A DNA stretch of 18,584 bases from an uncultured Clostridia bacterium (GTDB lineage Bacteria > Bacillota > Clostridia > Oscillospirales > Acutalibacteraceae). The translations under genes were made by a program, and so were the position numbers. Numbering within the stretch: position 1 is the stretch's first letter; every line of letters starts with the position of its first letter. The notes under the pieces are model-generated. The model worked only from the letters and a program-made list of their open reading frames with translations, made no database searches and had not been told where the DNA came from. Location of the stretch: positions 1 through 18,584 of the forward strand of contig CAMOTT010000025.1 of assembly GCA_946626015.1 (NCBI GenBank), given 5' to 3'. Positions 1 to 6,848 of the stretch are shown in pieces.

Positions 1-1
1 T

Positions 2-295
2 GAGGCAATGGATATGTTCCTGCCCGGTCTTTTTGCCTACCGCTCCATCCTCAACGGCGGCGCATCCATGGAGATACCCAATCTGCGCAACAAAGAAGAA
101 CGGGAAAAATGGCGCAACGATACGGCCTGCACCGATCCCAAGGTCGCCGGGGAGTCTCTCCTGCCCACCTGCTCACTGGGCACCCCTGAAATAGACAAGG
201 AGGTCTATGAAAAAATGTACGCTCTGTGGCGCAAGGATCTTGAATCCGATACCGGTCACGTAAAATCCGCTATGAAACAGGGCAAAAAAGAATAA
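2..295 (+). CDS. Gfo/Idh/MocA-type oxidoreductase, C-terminal fragment
   Basis: Only the last 97 codons are present; the frame is open to the left edge, so the start and the N-terminal NAD(P)-binding Rossmann domain lie outside the window. The visible part opens with EAMDMFLPGLFAYRSILNGG and continues into MEIPNLRNKEE and a WRND block. This resembles the C-terminal end of many Gfo/Idh/MocA sugar and cyclitol dehydrogenases, where a helix of the type DMxLPGLxAxxSxxxGG is followed by a 'V/MEIPDxR' segment. The family uses NAD(P) to oxidise or reduce sugars, inositols and similar compounds in the cytoplasm; the substrate cannot be told from this fragment. A hairpin terminator follows 20 bases after the stop, so this is the last gene of its unit. 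The family call rests on the C-terminal pattern only. The alternative is an unrelated protein with a similar tail. Confidence 0.7.
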   Translation, partial: EAMDMFLPGLFAYRSILNGGASMEIPNLRNKEEREKWRNDTACTDPKVAGESLLPTCSLGTPEIDKEVYEKMYALWRKDLESDTGHVKSAMKQGKKE

Positions 296-313
296 GCTTT
301 TCCGATCAGCAAC

Positions 314-348
314 AACGGGTCAAGTTTGACGGCTTGGCTCGTTTTTTT
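314..348 (+). terminator. Rho-independent terminator after the oxidoreductase
   Basis: Bases 316-324 pair with 333-341 (nine pairs, two of them G-T) around an eight-base loop, and A-T pairs extend the base of the stem. Seven T residues follow at 342-348. It sits just after the stop codon and separates the oxidoreductase from the hydrolase/CapA unit. Confidence 0.75.
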
Positions 349-388
349 ATATTTATAGGTAAATTTTTTCTATAATTTAAATTAAAGA

Positions 389-417
389 TTTACAAACAGC
401 AAATGTTGTGGTATAGT
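389..417 (+). promoter_or_regulatory. SigA-type promoter for the hydrolase/CapA unit
   Basis: The -35 box is TTTACA (389-394), the spacer is exactly 17 bases, and the -10 box is TATAGT (412-417). Transcription would begin near 424, leaving a leader of about 100 bases before the ATG at 524. The leader contains a near-repeat of CTTGTAAAA (422-430 and 452-460). AAAATCCGGC near 457-466 can also pair with GCCGGTTTT (502-510), just before the Shine-Dalgarno site. No known riboswitch could be matched with confidence. Confidence 0.6.
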
Positions 418-523
418 AACTCTTGTAAAATTTTGGCAAAAAACAGGTAAACTTGTAAAAATCCGGCGGAAATATAAGCGGGACAAAGTAACAGCAGCCT
501 TGCCGGTTTTCAGGGGGAAGCAG

Positions 524-1798
524 ATGAAAAAAGCCATATTTATTCCGATCATCGCAGTGATAGTAATCGGGCTGTCCCTGCTGGGGGTCAAACATTTTTT
601 GGATCGCGACGAGCCTGTTTTAGAGGCCGCGGCTGCCGTGAGCGCCACGCAGACTGCTCCCGAAACAACCGTTACTGAGCCGCCGACCACCGTGGAATAT
701 ACCGGTATTGCCGGCAAATACGATCACAACAAATATCAGAAGAAGCTGGAGGATATAGCAAAAAAATATCACGCGGTGGGCGTATCCGTGGCAGTTATTG
801 AGGGCGATAAGATCATAGATACCTTCGCCTGCGGAGAGGCTATCAAAGGGGAATTGCCCATGACAGAGGACACCAAGGTAAGAATTGCCTCAATTTCCAA
901 AATATTTCTCAGCACCGCCCTGATGCTCTCGGTTGAGGAGGGCAAAATGTCTCTGGATGAGGATATCGGCACCTATTGGGGGTTCCCCATGGGCACCCAT
1001 GCCGAGGGAGACGTTATTACTCCCAGATCCATACTTACGCACACCTCTTCCATATACTGCTCCGAAGATGTTGCAAATATGTATTACGACACTATGGCAA
1101 AGCGTTTAAAAACCGGCAGCGGCATCAAGAACATAGTTTCCGGCAACATAAAAAATTTCCTCTACAACAACTACGCAATGGACGTCCTCGGTATGACGGT
1201 CGAACTTGTTACCAAAAAGAACCTTGACGATATAATCTCGGAAAAAATATACAAAAACCTTGATATAGATACCGCCTTTTACTGCGGAGATATGAAGGAC
1301 AAATCCAACGTGGCCTCTTTATATCAAAGCGACGGCAGCATGGTAATGTCCGCGCAGAGGATGAAAACGTGGCACCGCGGCAAGCCCGGCACAAAAGCCT
1401 GGGGCTTTGCCGGAGGGATCACTATAAATGTAAAAGAATTGGGGCGTCTTGCAATAATGCTGCTGAACAACGGCGTTTATGAAGGCAAAAGATGCCTGTC
1501 CGAAGAAACAGTAAGGACCATGGAATACCACGAGGGAAATTTTATGGGGAGATACTGGCAATGTCAGCCTCTGCGCTATGAGCCGACAAAATACGGCCAA
1601 AAGGATTTTTATTACCACTCCGGGAGCGCTTACGGCGTTCTCAGCCTTGTAGGCTACAGCCGCGTCACCGGGCGTGGAGTAGCCATACTGACCACGGGAG
1701 CAAGAAAAAGAGCCTATCCCAAAGATAATATATACGATGAAATATCCAGACTGATGCTGAATATTGAGGCTCAACCGGTCACAACGACCCAGGAATAA
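524..1798 (+). CDS. Membrane-anchored serine beta-lactamase-family hydrolase
   Basis: A 424-residue protein with an N-terminal membrane segment (about residues 4-22), a linker rich in Thr/Pro/Ala, and a penicillin-binding/class C beta-lactamase fold (PF00144 type). All three active-site motifs are visible: SxxK as SISK (Ser123, Lys126), YxN as YNN (214-216), and the third-strand motif as HSG (365-367). The family includes DD-peptidases, esterases and class C beta-lactamases. An HxG third motif and an uncleaved anchor fit a cell-wall peptidase or esterase acting outside the membrane better than a resistance enzyme, but that is inference. The start at 524 is chosen because AGGGGG (512-517) lies six bases upstream; an in-frame TTG at 500 would place this site inside the gene. 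The CapA gene follows five bases after the stop, so the two are probably co-transcribed from the promoter at 389-417. Confidence 0.9.
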   Translation: MKKAIFIPIIAVIVIGLSLLGVKHFLDRDEPVLEAAAAVSATQTAPETTVTEPPTTVEYTGIAGKYDHNKYQKKLEDIAKKYHAVGVSVAVIEGDKIIDTFACGEAIKGELPMTEDTKVRIASISKIFLSTALMLSVEEGKMSLDEDIGTYWGFPMGTHAEGDVITPRSILTHTSSIYCSEDVANMYYDTMAKRLKTGSGIKNIVSGNIKNFLYNNYAMDVLGMTVELVTKKNLDDIISEKIYKNLDIDTAFYCGDMKDKSNVASLYQSDGSMVMSAQRMKTWHRGKPGTKAWGFAGGITINVKELGRLAIMLLNNGVYEGKRCLSEETVRTMEYHEGNFMGRYWQCQPLRYEPTKYGQKDFYYHSGSAYGVLSLVGYSRVTGRGVAILTTGARKRAYPKDNIYDEISRLMLNIEAQPVTTTQE

Positions 1799-1803
1799 AG
1801 CAT

Positions 1804-3054
1804 ATGAAAGACAAAAAAAGCAAAACAAAAAAGATAACCTGCGGTATTATAATTATGCTGCTGACAGCAGCGATTTTTGCAGGCTGCTGTTTTTTGCACA
1901 AGGGCAGCAGTAATATTCCGGGTTCGCAGGAAGGTTCAGGCGAAATCCTCCCCGGTACAACCGCCTCCCCGGTACAAACATACAAAGCCACCCTCGTGGG
2001 CACAGGTGACGCTCTGCTGCACTCCCCGATCTTCCGGGCTGCTTACGATCCCTCCTCCGGCTCATATGACTTCAACCATATGCTGACGTATGTAAAGGAT
2101 GAGATAAAAGACTGTGATATCAAATACTACAACCAGGAGGTCATTTTTGACGACGACAAGCCGTACAGCAATTACCCCCTGTTCAACGCCCCCTCTGCAT
2201 GGGGCACAAACATGACCCGGGATCTGGGCTTTAACCTTGTATCCCTCGCAACAAACCATTCCATGGATTGCGGAACAGACAGTGCCAAAAAAAGCGCCCG
2301 GTGGTGGGAAGCCTGCGAAAACGTCCTTGCCGCAGGTATGGCTTCAACAATAGAAAAACGGAACGAGCCTAAGATCGCGGAGGTAAACGGAATAACGTAT
2401 TCAATGCTCTCCTACACCTATGGAACAAACGGAATACCCGTCACCGAGAACTACGTTGTCAATTTATTTGACAAGGAAAAGGCTCTTAAAGATATCCGGA
2501 CCGTGCGGGACAAGGTGGATGTGCTCATAGTCGCCATGCATTGGGGCACAGAGTACAGCACAGGCGTTACCGCCACTCAAAAAGAGCAGGCAAAATTTCT
2601 TGGGGAAAACGGCGTGGATATAATCCTGGGCTGTCATCCCCACTGTATCGAGCCATGGGAATGGATAGACGAGGACACGGTGGTGTTCTATTCTTTCGGT
2701 AATTTCATCTCAAACCAAATGGCCGCCCAAACACCCATAATAAGAAAAGTCGGGCCTGTGGGTATGCTGGGCTTTCTGGATATAACCAAAACCGTCAATA
2801 CCCAAACAAATACCGCAGAGATAAAAATAGACAACGTCAAAGCAGAGCTTTTGTACACATACAAATACTACAACAAAGAGAGAGGGATGAACGACTTTAT
2901 GGTCATCCCCTTCAGCAGGATGGAACGGAAATATCTGAGCAACTACGAGGACGTTTATGAGGAATTCAGCTCAATATTAAAGAACTTTGACGGGAATATC
3001 ACCGTCGTTCCCCTCCCGGCAAAGGCTGAGCAAAGCTTGTCCCGCGCCTCCTGA
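1804..3054 (+). CDS. CapA-family (PGA_cap) metallophosphatase-fold lipoprotein
   Basis: A 416-residue protein of the CapA/PgsA family (PF09587), which has a calcineurin-like phosphoesterase fold and is linked to poly-gamma-glutamate capsule synthesis or other surface polymers. The basic N-terminus, hydrophobic stretch and FAGC lipobox (Cys28) indicate a lipoprotein on the outer face of the membrane. Fold motifs in order are GTGD (66-69), ATNHSMDCG (149-157), MHWGTE (245-250), GCHPHCIEPW (276-285) and SFGNF (297-301). The start is five bases after the hydrolase stop; AGGAATAA upstream is a modest Shine-Dalgarno site lying inside the upstream gene, so translation may be coupled. No capB, capC or capE genes are adjacent, so capsule synthesis is not implied. 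Pairing with a serine hydrolase suggests a cell-envelope role. The family call is firm; the substrate is unknown. Confidence 0.9.
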   Translation: MKDKKSKTKKITCGIIIMLLTAAIFAGCCFLHKGSSNIPGSQEGSGEILPGTTASPVQTYKATLVGTGDALLHSPIFRAAYDPSSGSYDFNHMLTYVKDEIKDCDIKYYNQEVIFDDDKPYSNYPLFNAPSAWGTNMTRDLGFNLVSLATNHSMDCGTDSAKKSARWWEACENVLAAGMASTIEKRNEPKIAEVNGITYSMLSYTYGTNGIPVTENYVVNLFDKEKALKDIRTVRDKVDVLIVAMHWGTEYSTGVTATQKEQAKFLGENGVDIILGCHPHCIEPWEWIDEDTVVFYSFGNFISNQMAAQTPIIRKVGPVGMLGFLDITKTVNTQTNTAEIKIDNVKAELLYTYKYYNKERGMNDFMVIPFSRMERKYLSNYEDVYEEFSSILKNFDGNITVVPLPAKAEQSLSRAS

Positions 3055-3070
3055 CGGCTGAATTTCCAAG

Positions 3071-3112
3071 CAAAAACTTTACCGAAAATCCGGTGGAATT
3101 TTTGTTTGTTTT
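3071..3112 (+). terminator. Rho-independent terminator after the CapA gene
   Basis: Bases 3071-3084 pair with 3091-3104 (one C-A mismatch and two G-T pairs) around a six-base loop. A T-rich run (TTTGTTT plus TTTT) follows through 3112. It ends the hydrolase/CapA unit, and its T tract runs straight into the promoter region of the next gene. Confidence 0.65.
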
Positions 3113-3114
3113 AT

Positions 3115-3122
3115 GATATAAT
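3115..3122 (+). promoter_or_regulatory. Extended -10 promoter element for aminotransferase-trpS
   Basis: TG-A-TATAAT (3115-3122) is a perfect extended -10 box, 35 bases before the aminotransferase ATG. The -35 position (about 3094-3099) has no good match, which an extended -10 element can offset. That position falls inside the 3' arm of the preceding terminator hairpin. Confidence 0.5.
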
Positions 3123-3157
3123 AATTTAATCATTAAAAATATAAGGATTGATAAATT

Positions 3158-4345
3158 ATGGAATACAAATTCTCAGACAGAATAGCAACCCTTCAGCCCT
3201 CTGCCATAAGGGAGATACTCAAGGCCACCTCAAATCCGGAGGTCATTCCTCTGGCCGCAGGCAACCCCGCGCCGGACGCCTTTCCCGTTGAGGAAGCAAA
3301 AAAAATTGCGGCGGATATTTTCGAGAACCGCCCCATTGACGCTTTGCAGTACGGCGTAACGGAGGGTTATCTCCCCCTTAGAAACCGCATTGCCGAGTAT
3401 ATGAAAGCAAAACACAATATCGGCAGGGATTTTGACAGCGTTATAATCACCAGCGGCGCCCAGCAGGTAATGGATCTGAGCACAAAGATCCTCTGCAACG
3501 AGGGCGACGTTATCATCGCGGAGACCCCCTCCTTCATCGGCTCCCTCAACTGCTTCCGTTCTTATAACGTAAGGCTCAGGGGCGTGAATGTGGAGGCCGA
3601 CGGCATGAATATCGAAAAGCTGGAGGCCGTGCTCAAGGAGGAGCCGAAGGCGCGTTTTATCTATACCATACCCAACTTCCAAAACCCCTCCGGCGCCACA
3701 ATGTCCTTTGAAAAGCGCAAGGCGCTGTATGCCCTGGCCTGCAAATATAACGTGATAATCGTTGAGGATAACCCCTACGGCGATCTTCGTGTCGCCGGGG
3801 AACACATCCCCGCGATCAAGAGCATGGACGAGGAAGGCAGGGTCATCTACGCCGGTTCATTCTCAAAGATACTGGCTCCAGGCATCCGTGTGGGCTACAC
3901 CATCGCCCCCGCCGCCCTCATAGCAAAAATGACGGTGGGCAAGCAGACCAGCGACGTGCACTCCACAATGTTCAGCCAGCTCCTTGTTGACGGCTGGATG
4001 AGCAATTATGATTTTGAGGGGCACATCGAGAAGATCCGGGGCATTTACCGCCGTAAGCTCAACCTTATGTGCGACTGCATAGACGAAGAGCTTGGCGATT
4101 TCGTTTCATACGTCAGACCCGAAGGCGGCCTGTTCATCTGGTGCGACCTGCCCGCAAATGTGGATATGCTGGATTTCTGCAAAAAGTCTGTGGAGAAAAA
4201 AGTTGCGGTGGTTCCCGGCACAGCGTTCATGGTGGAGCCGGAGGACAAGACCAACGCCATCCGCCTCAACTTCTCCACACCCGGAGACGATCAGATCGTC
4301 AGGGGATTAAAGATACTGGGAGAACTTTCCAGGCAATACAAATAA
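3158..4345 (+). CDS. PLP-dependent aminotransferase, fold type I (LysN/ARO8-like)
   Basis: A 395-residue aminotransferase of the class I/II family, in the group that contains 2-aminoadipate and aromatic aminotransferases and the catalytic half of MocR regulators; no GntR-type DNA-binding domain is present. Visible PLP-site elements are NPSG (Asn176), VEDNPYG (Asp204, Tyr207), SFSK (Lys237, the Schiff-base lysine), PGIRVGY (Arg244) and the substrate-carboxylate arginine in NAIRLNFS (Arg369). The length and all key residues match an intact enzyme. It moves amino groups between amino acids and 2-oxo acids in the cytoplasm; the substrate cannot be read from the sequence. AAGGA lies about 11 bases before the ATG. 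trpS starts 11 bases after the stop, with its Shine-Dalgarno site touching this stop codon, so the two form an operon. That pairing hints at aromatic amino acids, which is inference only. Confidence 0.9.
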   Translation: MEYKFSDRIATLQPSAIREILKATSNPEVIPLAAGNPAPDAFPVEEAKKIAADIFENRPIDALQYGVTEGYLPLRNRIAEYMKAKHNIGRDFDSVIITSGAQQVMDLSTKILCNEGDVIIAETPSFIGSLNCFRSYNVRLRGVNVEADGMNIEKLEAVLKEEPKARFIYTIPNFQNPSGATMSFEKRKALYALACKYNVIIVEDNPYGDLRVAGEHIPAIKSMDEEGRVIYAGSFSKILAPGIRVGYTIAPAALIAKMTVGKQTSDVHSTMFSQLLVDGWMSNYDFEGHIEKIRGIYRRKLNLMCDCIDEELGDFVSYVRPEGGLFIWCDLPANVDMLDFCKKSVEKKVAVVPGTAFMVEPEDKTNAIRLNFSTPGDDQIVRGLKILGELSRQYK

Positions 4346-4356
4346 GGAGCATTTTC

Positions 4357-5379
4357 ATGGACAATACCAACAACACCGTAAAACCCGAGCGCAAGCCCGT
4401 TGTATTCAGCGCCATACAGCCCACGGCTGTGCCCACCATCGGCAACTACTTCGGCGCGCTTAAAAATTGGTCGAATATGGCGGAGGATTACGACTGCCTT
4501 TTCGCTGTTGCCGACCTTCACGCAATAACAGTCCGCAACGAACCGGCAATGCTGCGCAAGCAGACCAAAGAGATGTTTGCCCTGCTGCTCTCCCTTGACC
4601 TTAAGCCGGAAAAGAATATTGTTTTCATCCAGAGCCATGTTCCTGCGCACGCGGAGCTTTCATGGATCCTCAACTGCTACACCCAGTTCGGCGAGGCCTC
4701 CAGAATGACCCAGTTCAAGGACAAATCCCAAAAGCACGCAGACAATATAAACATCGGCCTGTTCGCCTACCCCACCCTTATGGCGGCGGATATTCTGCTC
4801 TACCAGACCAATTTCGTGCCCATCGGCGCGGATCAGAAGCAGCACCTTGAGATAACCCGCGATATAGCGGAGAGGTTTAACGGCATCTACGGCAACACCT
4901 TTGCCATCCCGGAACCCCTTATCGGCAAATCCGGCGGCAGGATAATGTCCCTGCAGGAGCCTACCAAGAAGATGTCAAAATCCGATCCCAACCCAAAAGC
5001 TTCGGTCTCCATGCTGGATACCCCGGATATGATAGTCAAGAAGTTCAAAAGCGCCGTAACGGACTCCGAGGCGGTGGTGCGCTACGCCGACGGCAAGGAC
5101 GGCATCAACAACCTTATGTCTATCTACTCCTGCTGCACCGGAAAGGACTATGACGCCATACAGCGCGAATTTGACGGCAAGGGCTACGGCAATTTTAAAC
5201 TGGCTGTGGCCGAGGCTGTTATCTCAAGCCTTAAGCCCGTGCAGGAAAATTACAACAGGATAGTCAACGACGCGGCCTACCTTAAGGAGTGCGCGGAGAA
5301 GGGCGCTCAGGCCGCCAACTACGTTTCAAGCAAAACCATAAACAAGGTCATGAAAAAGATCGGCTTTTTGATGAAATAA
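4357..5379 (+). CDS. trpS: Tryptophanyl-tRNA synthetase
   Basis: A 340-residue class I aminoacyl-tRNA synthetase that joins tryptophan to tRNA-Trp using ATP in the cytoplasm. The N-terminal segment QPTAVPTIGNYFGA (residues 21-34) contains the TIGN form of the HIGH motif usual in TrpS. Further signatures are VADLHA (51-56), IGADQKQH (156-163) and the KMSKS loop (205-209). The length is typical of bacterial TrpS. The ATG at 4357 is chosen because AAGGAG (4344-4349) lies seven bases upstream, overlapping the aminotransferase stop; a longer in-frame opening reaching back to 4069 only overlaps that gene. I see no T-box leader; expression probably comes from the promoter ahead of the aminotransferase. 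No hairpin terminator is evident after the stop. Confidence 0.97.
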   Translation: MDNTNNTVKPERKPVVFSAIQPTAVPTIGNYFGALKNWSNMAEDYDCLFAVADLHAITVRNEPAMLRKQTKEMFALLLSLDLKPEKNIVFIQSHVPAHAELSWILNCYTQFGEASRMTQFKDKSQKHADNINIGLFAYPTLMAADILLYQTNFVPIGADQKQHLEITRDIAERFNGIYGNTFAIPEPLIGKSGGRIMSLQEPTKKMSKSDPNPKASVSMLDTPDMIVKKFKSAVTDSEAVVRYADGKDGINNLMSIYSCCTGKDYDAIQREFDGKGYGNFKLAVAEAVISSLKPVQENYNRIVNDAAYLKECAEKGAQAANYVSSKTINKVMKKIGFLMK

Positions 5380-5428
5380 CCAAAATCCTGTTTTTTATTC
5401 ACTGTTGCTTGTGTAAAAGGGATAAATA

Positions 5429-5445
5429 ATGAATATTTATCTAAA
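5429..5445. promoter_or_regulatory. Possible ARG box (arginine repressor site)
   Basis: The segment TGAAT-ATTT-ATCTA (5430-5443), flanked by A residues, matches the first half and the AT spacer of the ArgR/AhrC consensus TGAAT-WWWW-ATTCA fully, and the second half at three of five positions. It ends about six bases upstream of the -35 box of the argG promoter, where a repressor could act. No convincing second box was found. Confidence 0.35.
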
Positions 5446-5450
5446 ATATA

Positions 5451-5478
5451 TTGATTTTATGCATATTTGGTGTATAAT
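5451..5478 (+). promoter_or_regulatory. SigA-type promoter for argGH
   Basis: The -35 box is TTGATT (5451-5456), the spacer is 16 bases, and the -10 box is TATAAT (5473-5478, perfect). Transcription would start near 5485, about 43 bases before the argG ATG. A possible ARG box lies just upstream. Confidence 0.7.
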
Positions 5479-5527
5479 CTACTCATAAAACTAAATGCGG
5501 GCTGTGCCCGGAACGGAGATATTGATT

Positions 5528-6757
5528 ATGAAAAAGATTAAAAAAGTTGTTCTCGCGTACTCAGGCGGACTTGACACGTCCATAATCATACCCTGGCTTA
5601 AAGAAAACTACGACAACTGCGAAGTTATCGCGGTCTCCGGCGACGTGGGTCAGGGCACCGAGCTTGACGGGCTTGAGGAAAAGGCCATCAAAACCGGCGC
5701 TTCCAAGCTCTACATCGAGGATCTTAAGGACGTTTTTGTTAAAGATTACATCTTCCCCACCCTTAAGGCCGGGGCTGTTTATGAGGGCGAATATCTTTTG
5801 GGCACCTCCTTTGCCCGCCCCATCATCGCCAAAAGGATAGTTGAGATAGCAAAGGCCGAGGGTGCTGACGCCATCTGCCACGGCTGCACAGGCAAGGGCA
5901 ACGATCAGGTCAGGTTTGAGCTTACCATCAAGGCCTTCGCGCCGGAAATGGCCATAATCGCTCCCTGGCGCATTTGGGATATCAAATCCCGCGAGGAGGA
6001 GATCGAATACGCCGAGGCAAGGAACATCCCCCTTAAGATAAACCGCGAAACAAACTACTCCAAGGATAAAAACCTCTGGCATCTTTCCCACGAGGGTCTG
6101 GATCTTGAGGATCCCGCAAACGAGCCGCAGTACAATAAACCCGGCTTCCTTGAGCTGGGCGTTTCCCCGGAGCAGGCTCCGGACAAGCCCACATACGTTA
6201 CCGTCAGCTTTGAGAAAGGCGAGCCTGTGGCAGTTGACGGCAAGAAGATGTCTCCCGTTGAGATAGTCACCACCCTTAACGAGCTGGGCGGCAAAAACGG
6301 TATCGGCATCAATGATCTGGTTGAAAACCGCCTTGTCGGCATGAAGTCCAGAGGCGTTTACGAAAATCCCGGCGGAGCTATCCTCTACCGCGCTCATGAG
6401 GTTCTGGAGACCATCACTCTTGACAGGGACACCCAGCACTACAAAGCGCTTGTGGCTCAGAAGTACGCGGAGCTGGTCTACTTCGGCCAGTGGTTCACTC
6501 CCCTGCGCGAGTCCCTTGCGGCCTTTGTTGACAAGACCCAGGAGACAGTCACCGGCGATGTTAAATTAAAGCTCTACAAGGGCAACATCATCAACGCCGG
6601 CGTTACCTCCCCCTATTCACTTTACAGCGAGGCTTTCGCCACCTTTGACGCAGACGAGGTCTACAACCAGAACGATTCCGCAGGCTTCATCAACCTCTTC
6701 GGCCTGCCCATCAAGGTCAGGGCGATCCTTGAGGCGGAGCGCAAAAACAAGCAATAA
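5528..6757 (+). CDS. argG: Argininosuccinate synthase
   Basis: A 409-residue enzyme that joins citrulline and aspartate using ATP to give argininosuccinate, the penultimate step of arginine synthesis, in the cytoplasm. The PP-loop ATP site AYSGGLDTS is at residues 10-18, and the citrulline/aspartate-binding segment CTGKGNDQVRFE begins near residue 120. Length and motif order fit an intact bacterial ArgG. The ATG at 5528 is chosen because CGGAG (5514-5518) lies nine bases upstream and the protein then starts as usual for the family; an in-frame ATG at 5495 would place the Shine-Dalgarno site inside the coding region. argH follows after 91 bases that contain a hairpin, so the two genes for consecutive steps are probably one transcript. 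Confidence 0.98.
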   Translation: MKKIKKVVLAYSGGLDTSIIIPWLKENYDNCEVIAVSGDVGQGTELDGLEEKAIKTGASKLYIEDLKDVFVKDYIFPTLKAGAVYEGEYLLGTSFARPIIAKRIVEIAKAEGADAICHGCTGKGNDQVRFELTIKAFAPEMAIIAPWRIWDIKSREEEIEYAEARNIPLKINRETNYSKDKNLWHLSHEGLDLEDPANEPQYNKPGFLELGVSPEQAPDKPTYVTVSFEKGEPVAVDGKKMSPVEIVTTLNELGGKNGIGINDLVENRLVGMKSRGVYENPGGAILYRAHEVLETITLDRDTQHYKALVAQKYAELVYFGQWFTPLRESLAAFVDKTQETVTGDVKLKLYKGNIINAGVTSPYSLYSEAFATFDADEVYNQNDSAGFINLFGLPIKVRAILEAERKNKQ

Positions 6758-6775
6758 AAACCGATCATGATCCCT

Positions 6776-6810
6776 TTGCCGTTTGCACAGTAAAAATGTG
6801 TGAACGGCAA
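6776..6810 (+). other. Intercistronic hairpin between argG and argH
   Basis: Bases 6776-6789 pair with 6797-6810 over 14 base pairs (two G-T) around a seven-base A-rich loop. No run of T follows, so it does not look like an intrinsic terminator. It may be an RNA-processing or stability element that sets the ratio of ArgG to ArgH. A ten-base palindrome, GATCATGATC, lies just upstream at 6763-6772. Confidence 0.55.
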
Positions 6811-6848
6811 TGTGTGTATTTCAATTCTTCTGAAAGGGTTTGAATAAT

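Noticed and set aside
418..523. Resemblance of the hydrolase leader to a cyclic-di-GMP-I (GEMM) riboswitch: GGCAAA early, GGGACAAAG in the middle, CAGCAGCCTTGCCGG late.
   Set aside because: The conserved GACGCAAAGCC core is not intact and the expected stems could not be built, so it is kept only as an unassigned leader.
524..1798. Reading the beta-lactamase-fold protein as an antibiotic-resistance enzyme.
   Set aside because: The fold is shared with peptidases and esterases, the third motif is HSG, and an N-terminal anchor is present; sequence alone does not support resistance.
3230..3805. A 191-codon minus-strand frame opposite the aminotransferase.
   Set aside because: It is a shadow of a clearly conserved gene with intact PLP-site motifs, and has no protein-like features of its own.
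4069..4356. A possible longer N-terminus for trpS.
   Set aside because: It overlaps the aminotransferase gene completely, reads as low-quality Arg/His-rich sequence, and AAGGAG precedes the normal ATG at 4357.
5380..5527. A T-box or transcription attenuator before argG.
   Set aside because: The leader after the predicted start is only about 43 bases and has no specifier loop, T-box sequence or terminator hairpin.
5561..6439. A 292-codon open frame on the minus strand opposite argG.
   Set aside because: It lies wholly within argG, whose motifs are unmistakable; the frame has no recognisable domain and no good ribosome-binding site. It is explained by codon bias on the coding strand.
6763..6772. 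The palindrome GATCATGATC as an operator.
   Set aside because: A ten-base palindrome of this kind can arise by chance in a window of this size and has no promoter beside it; it is noted only as part of the argG-argH gap.
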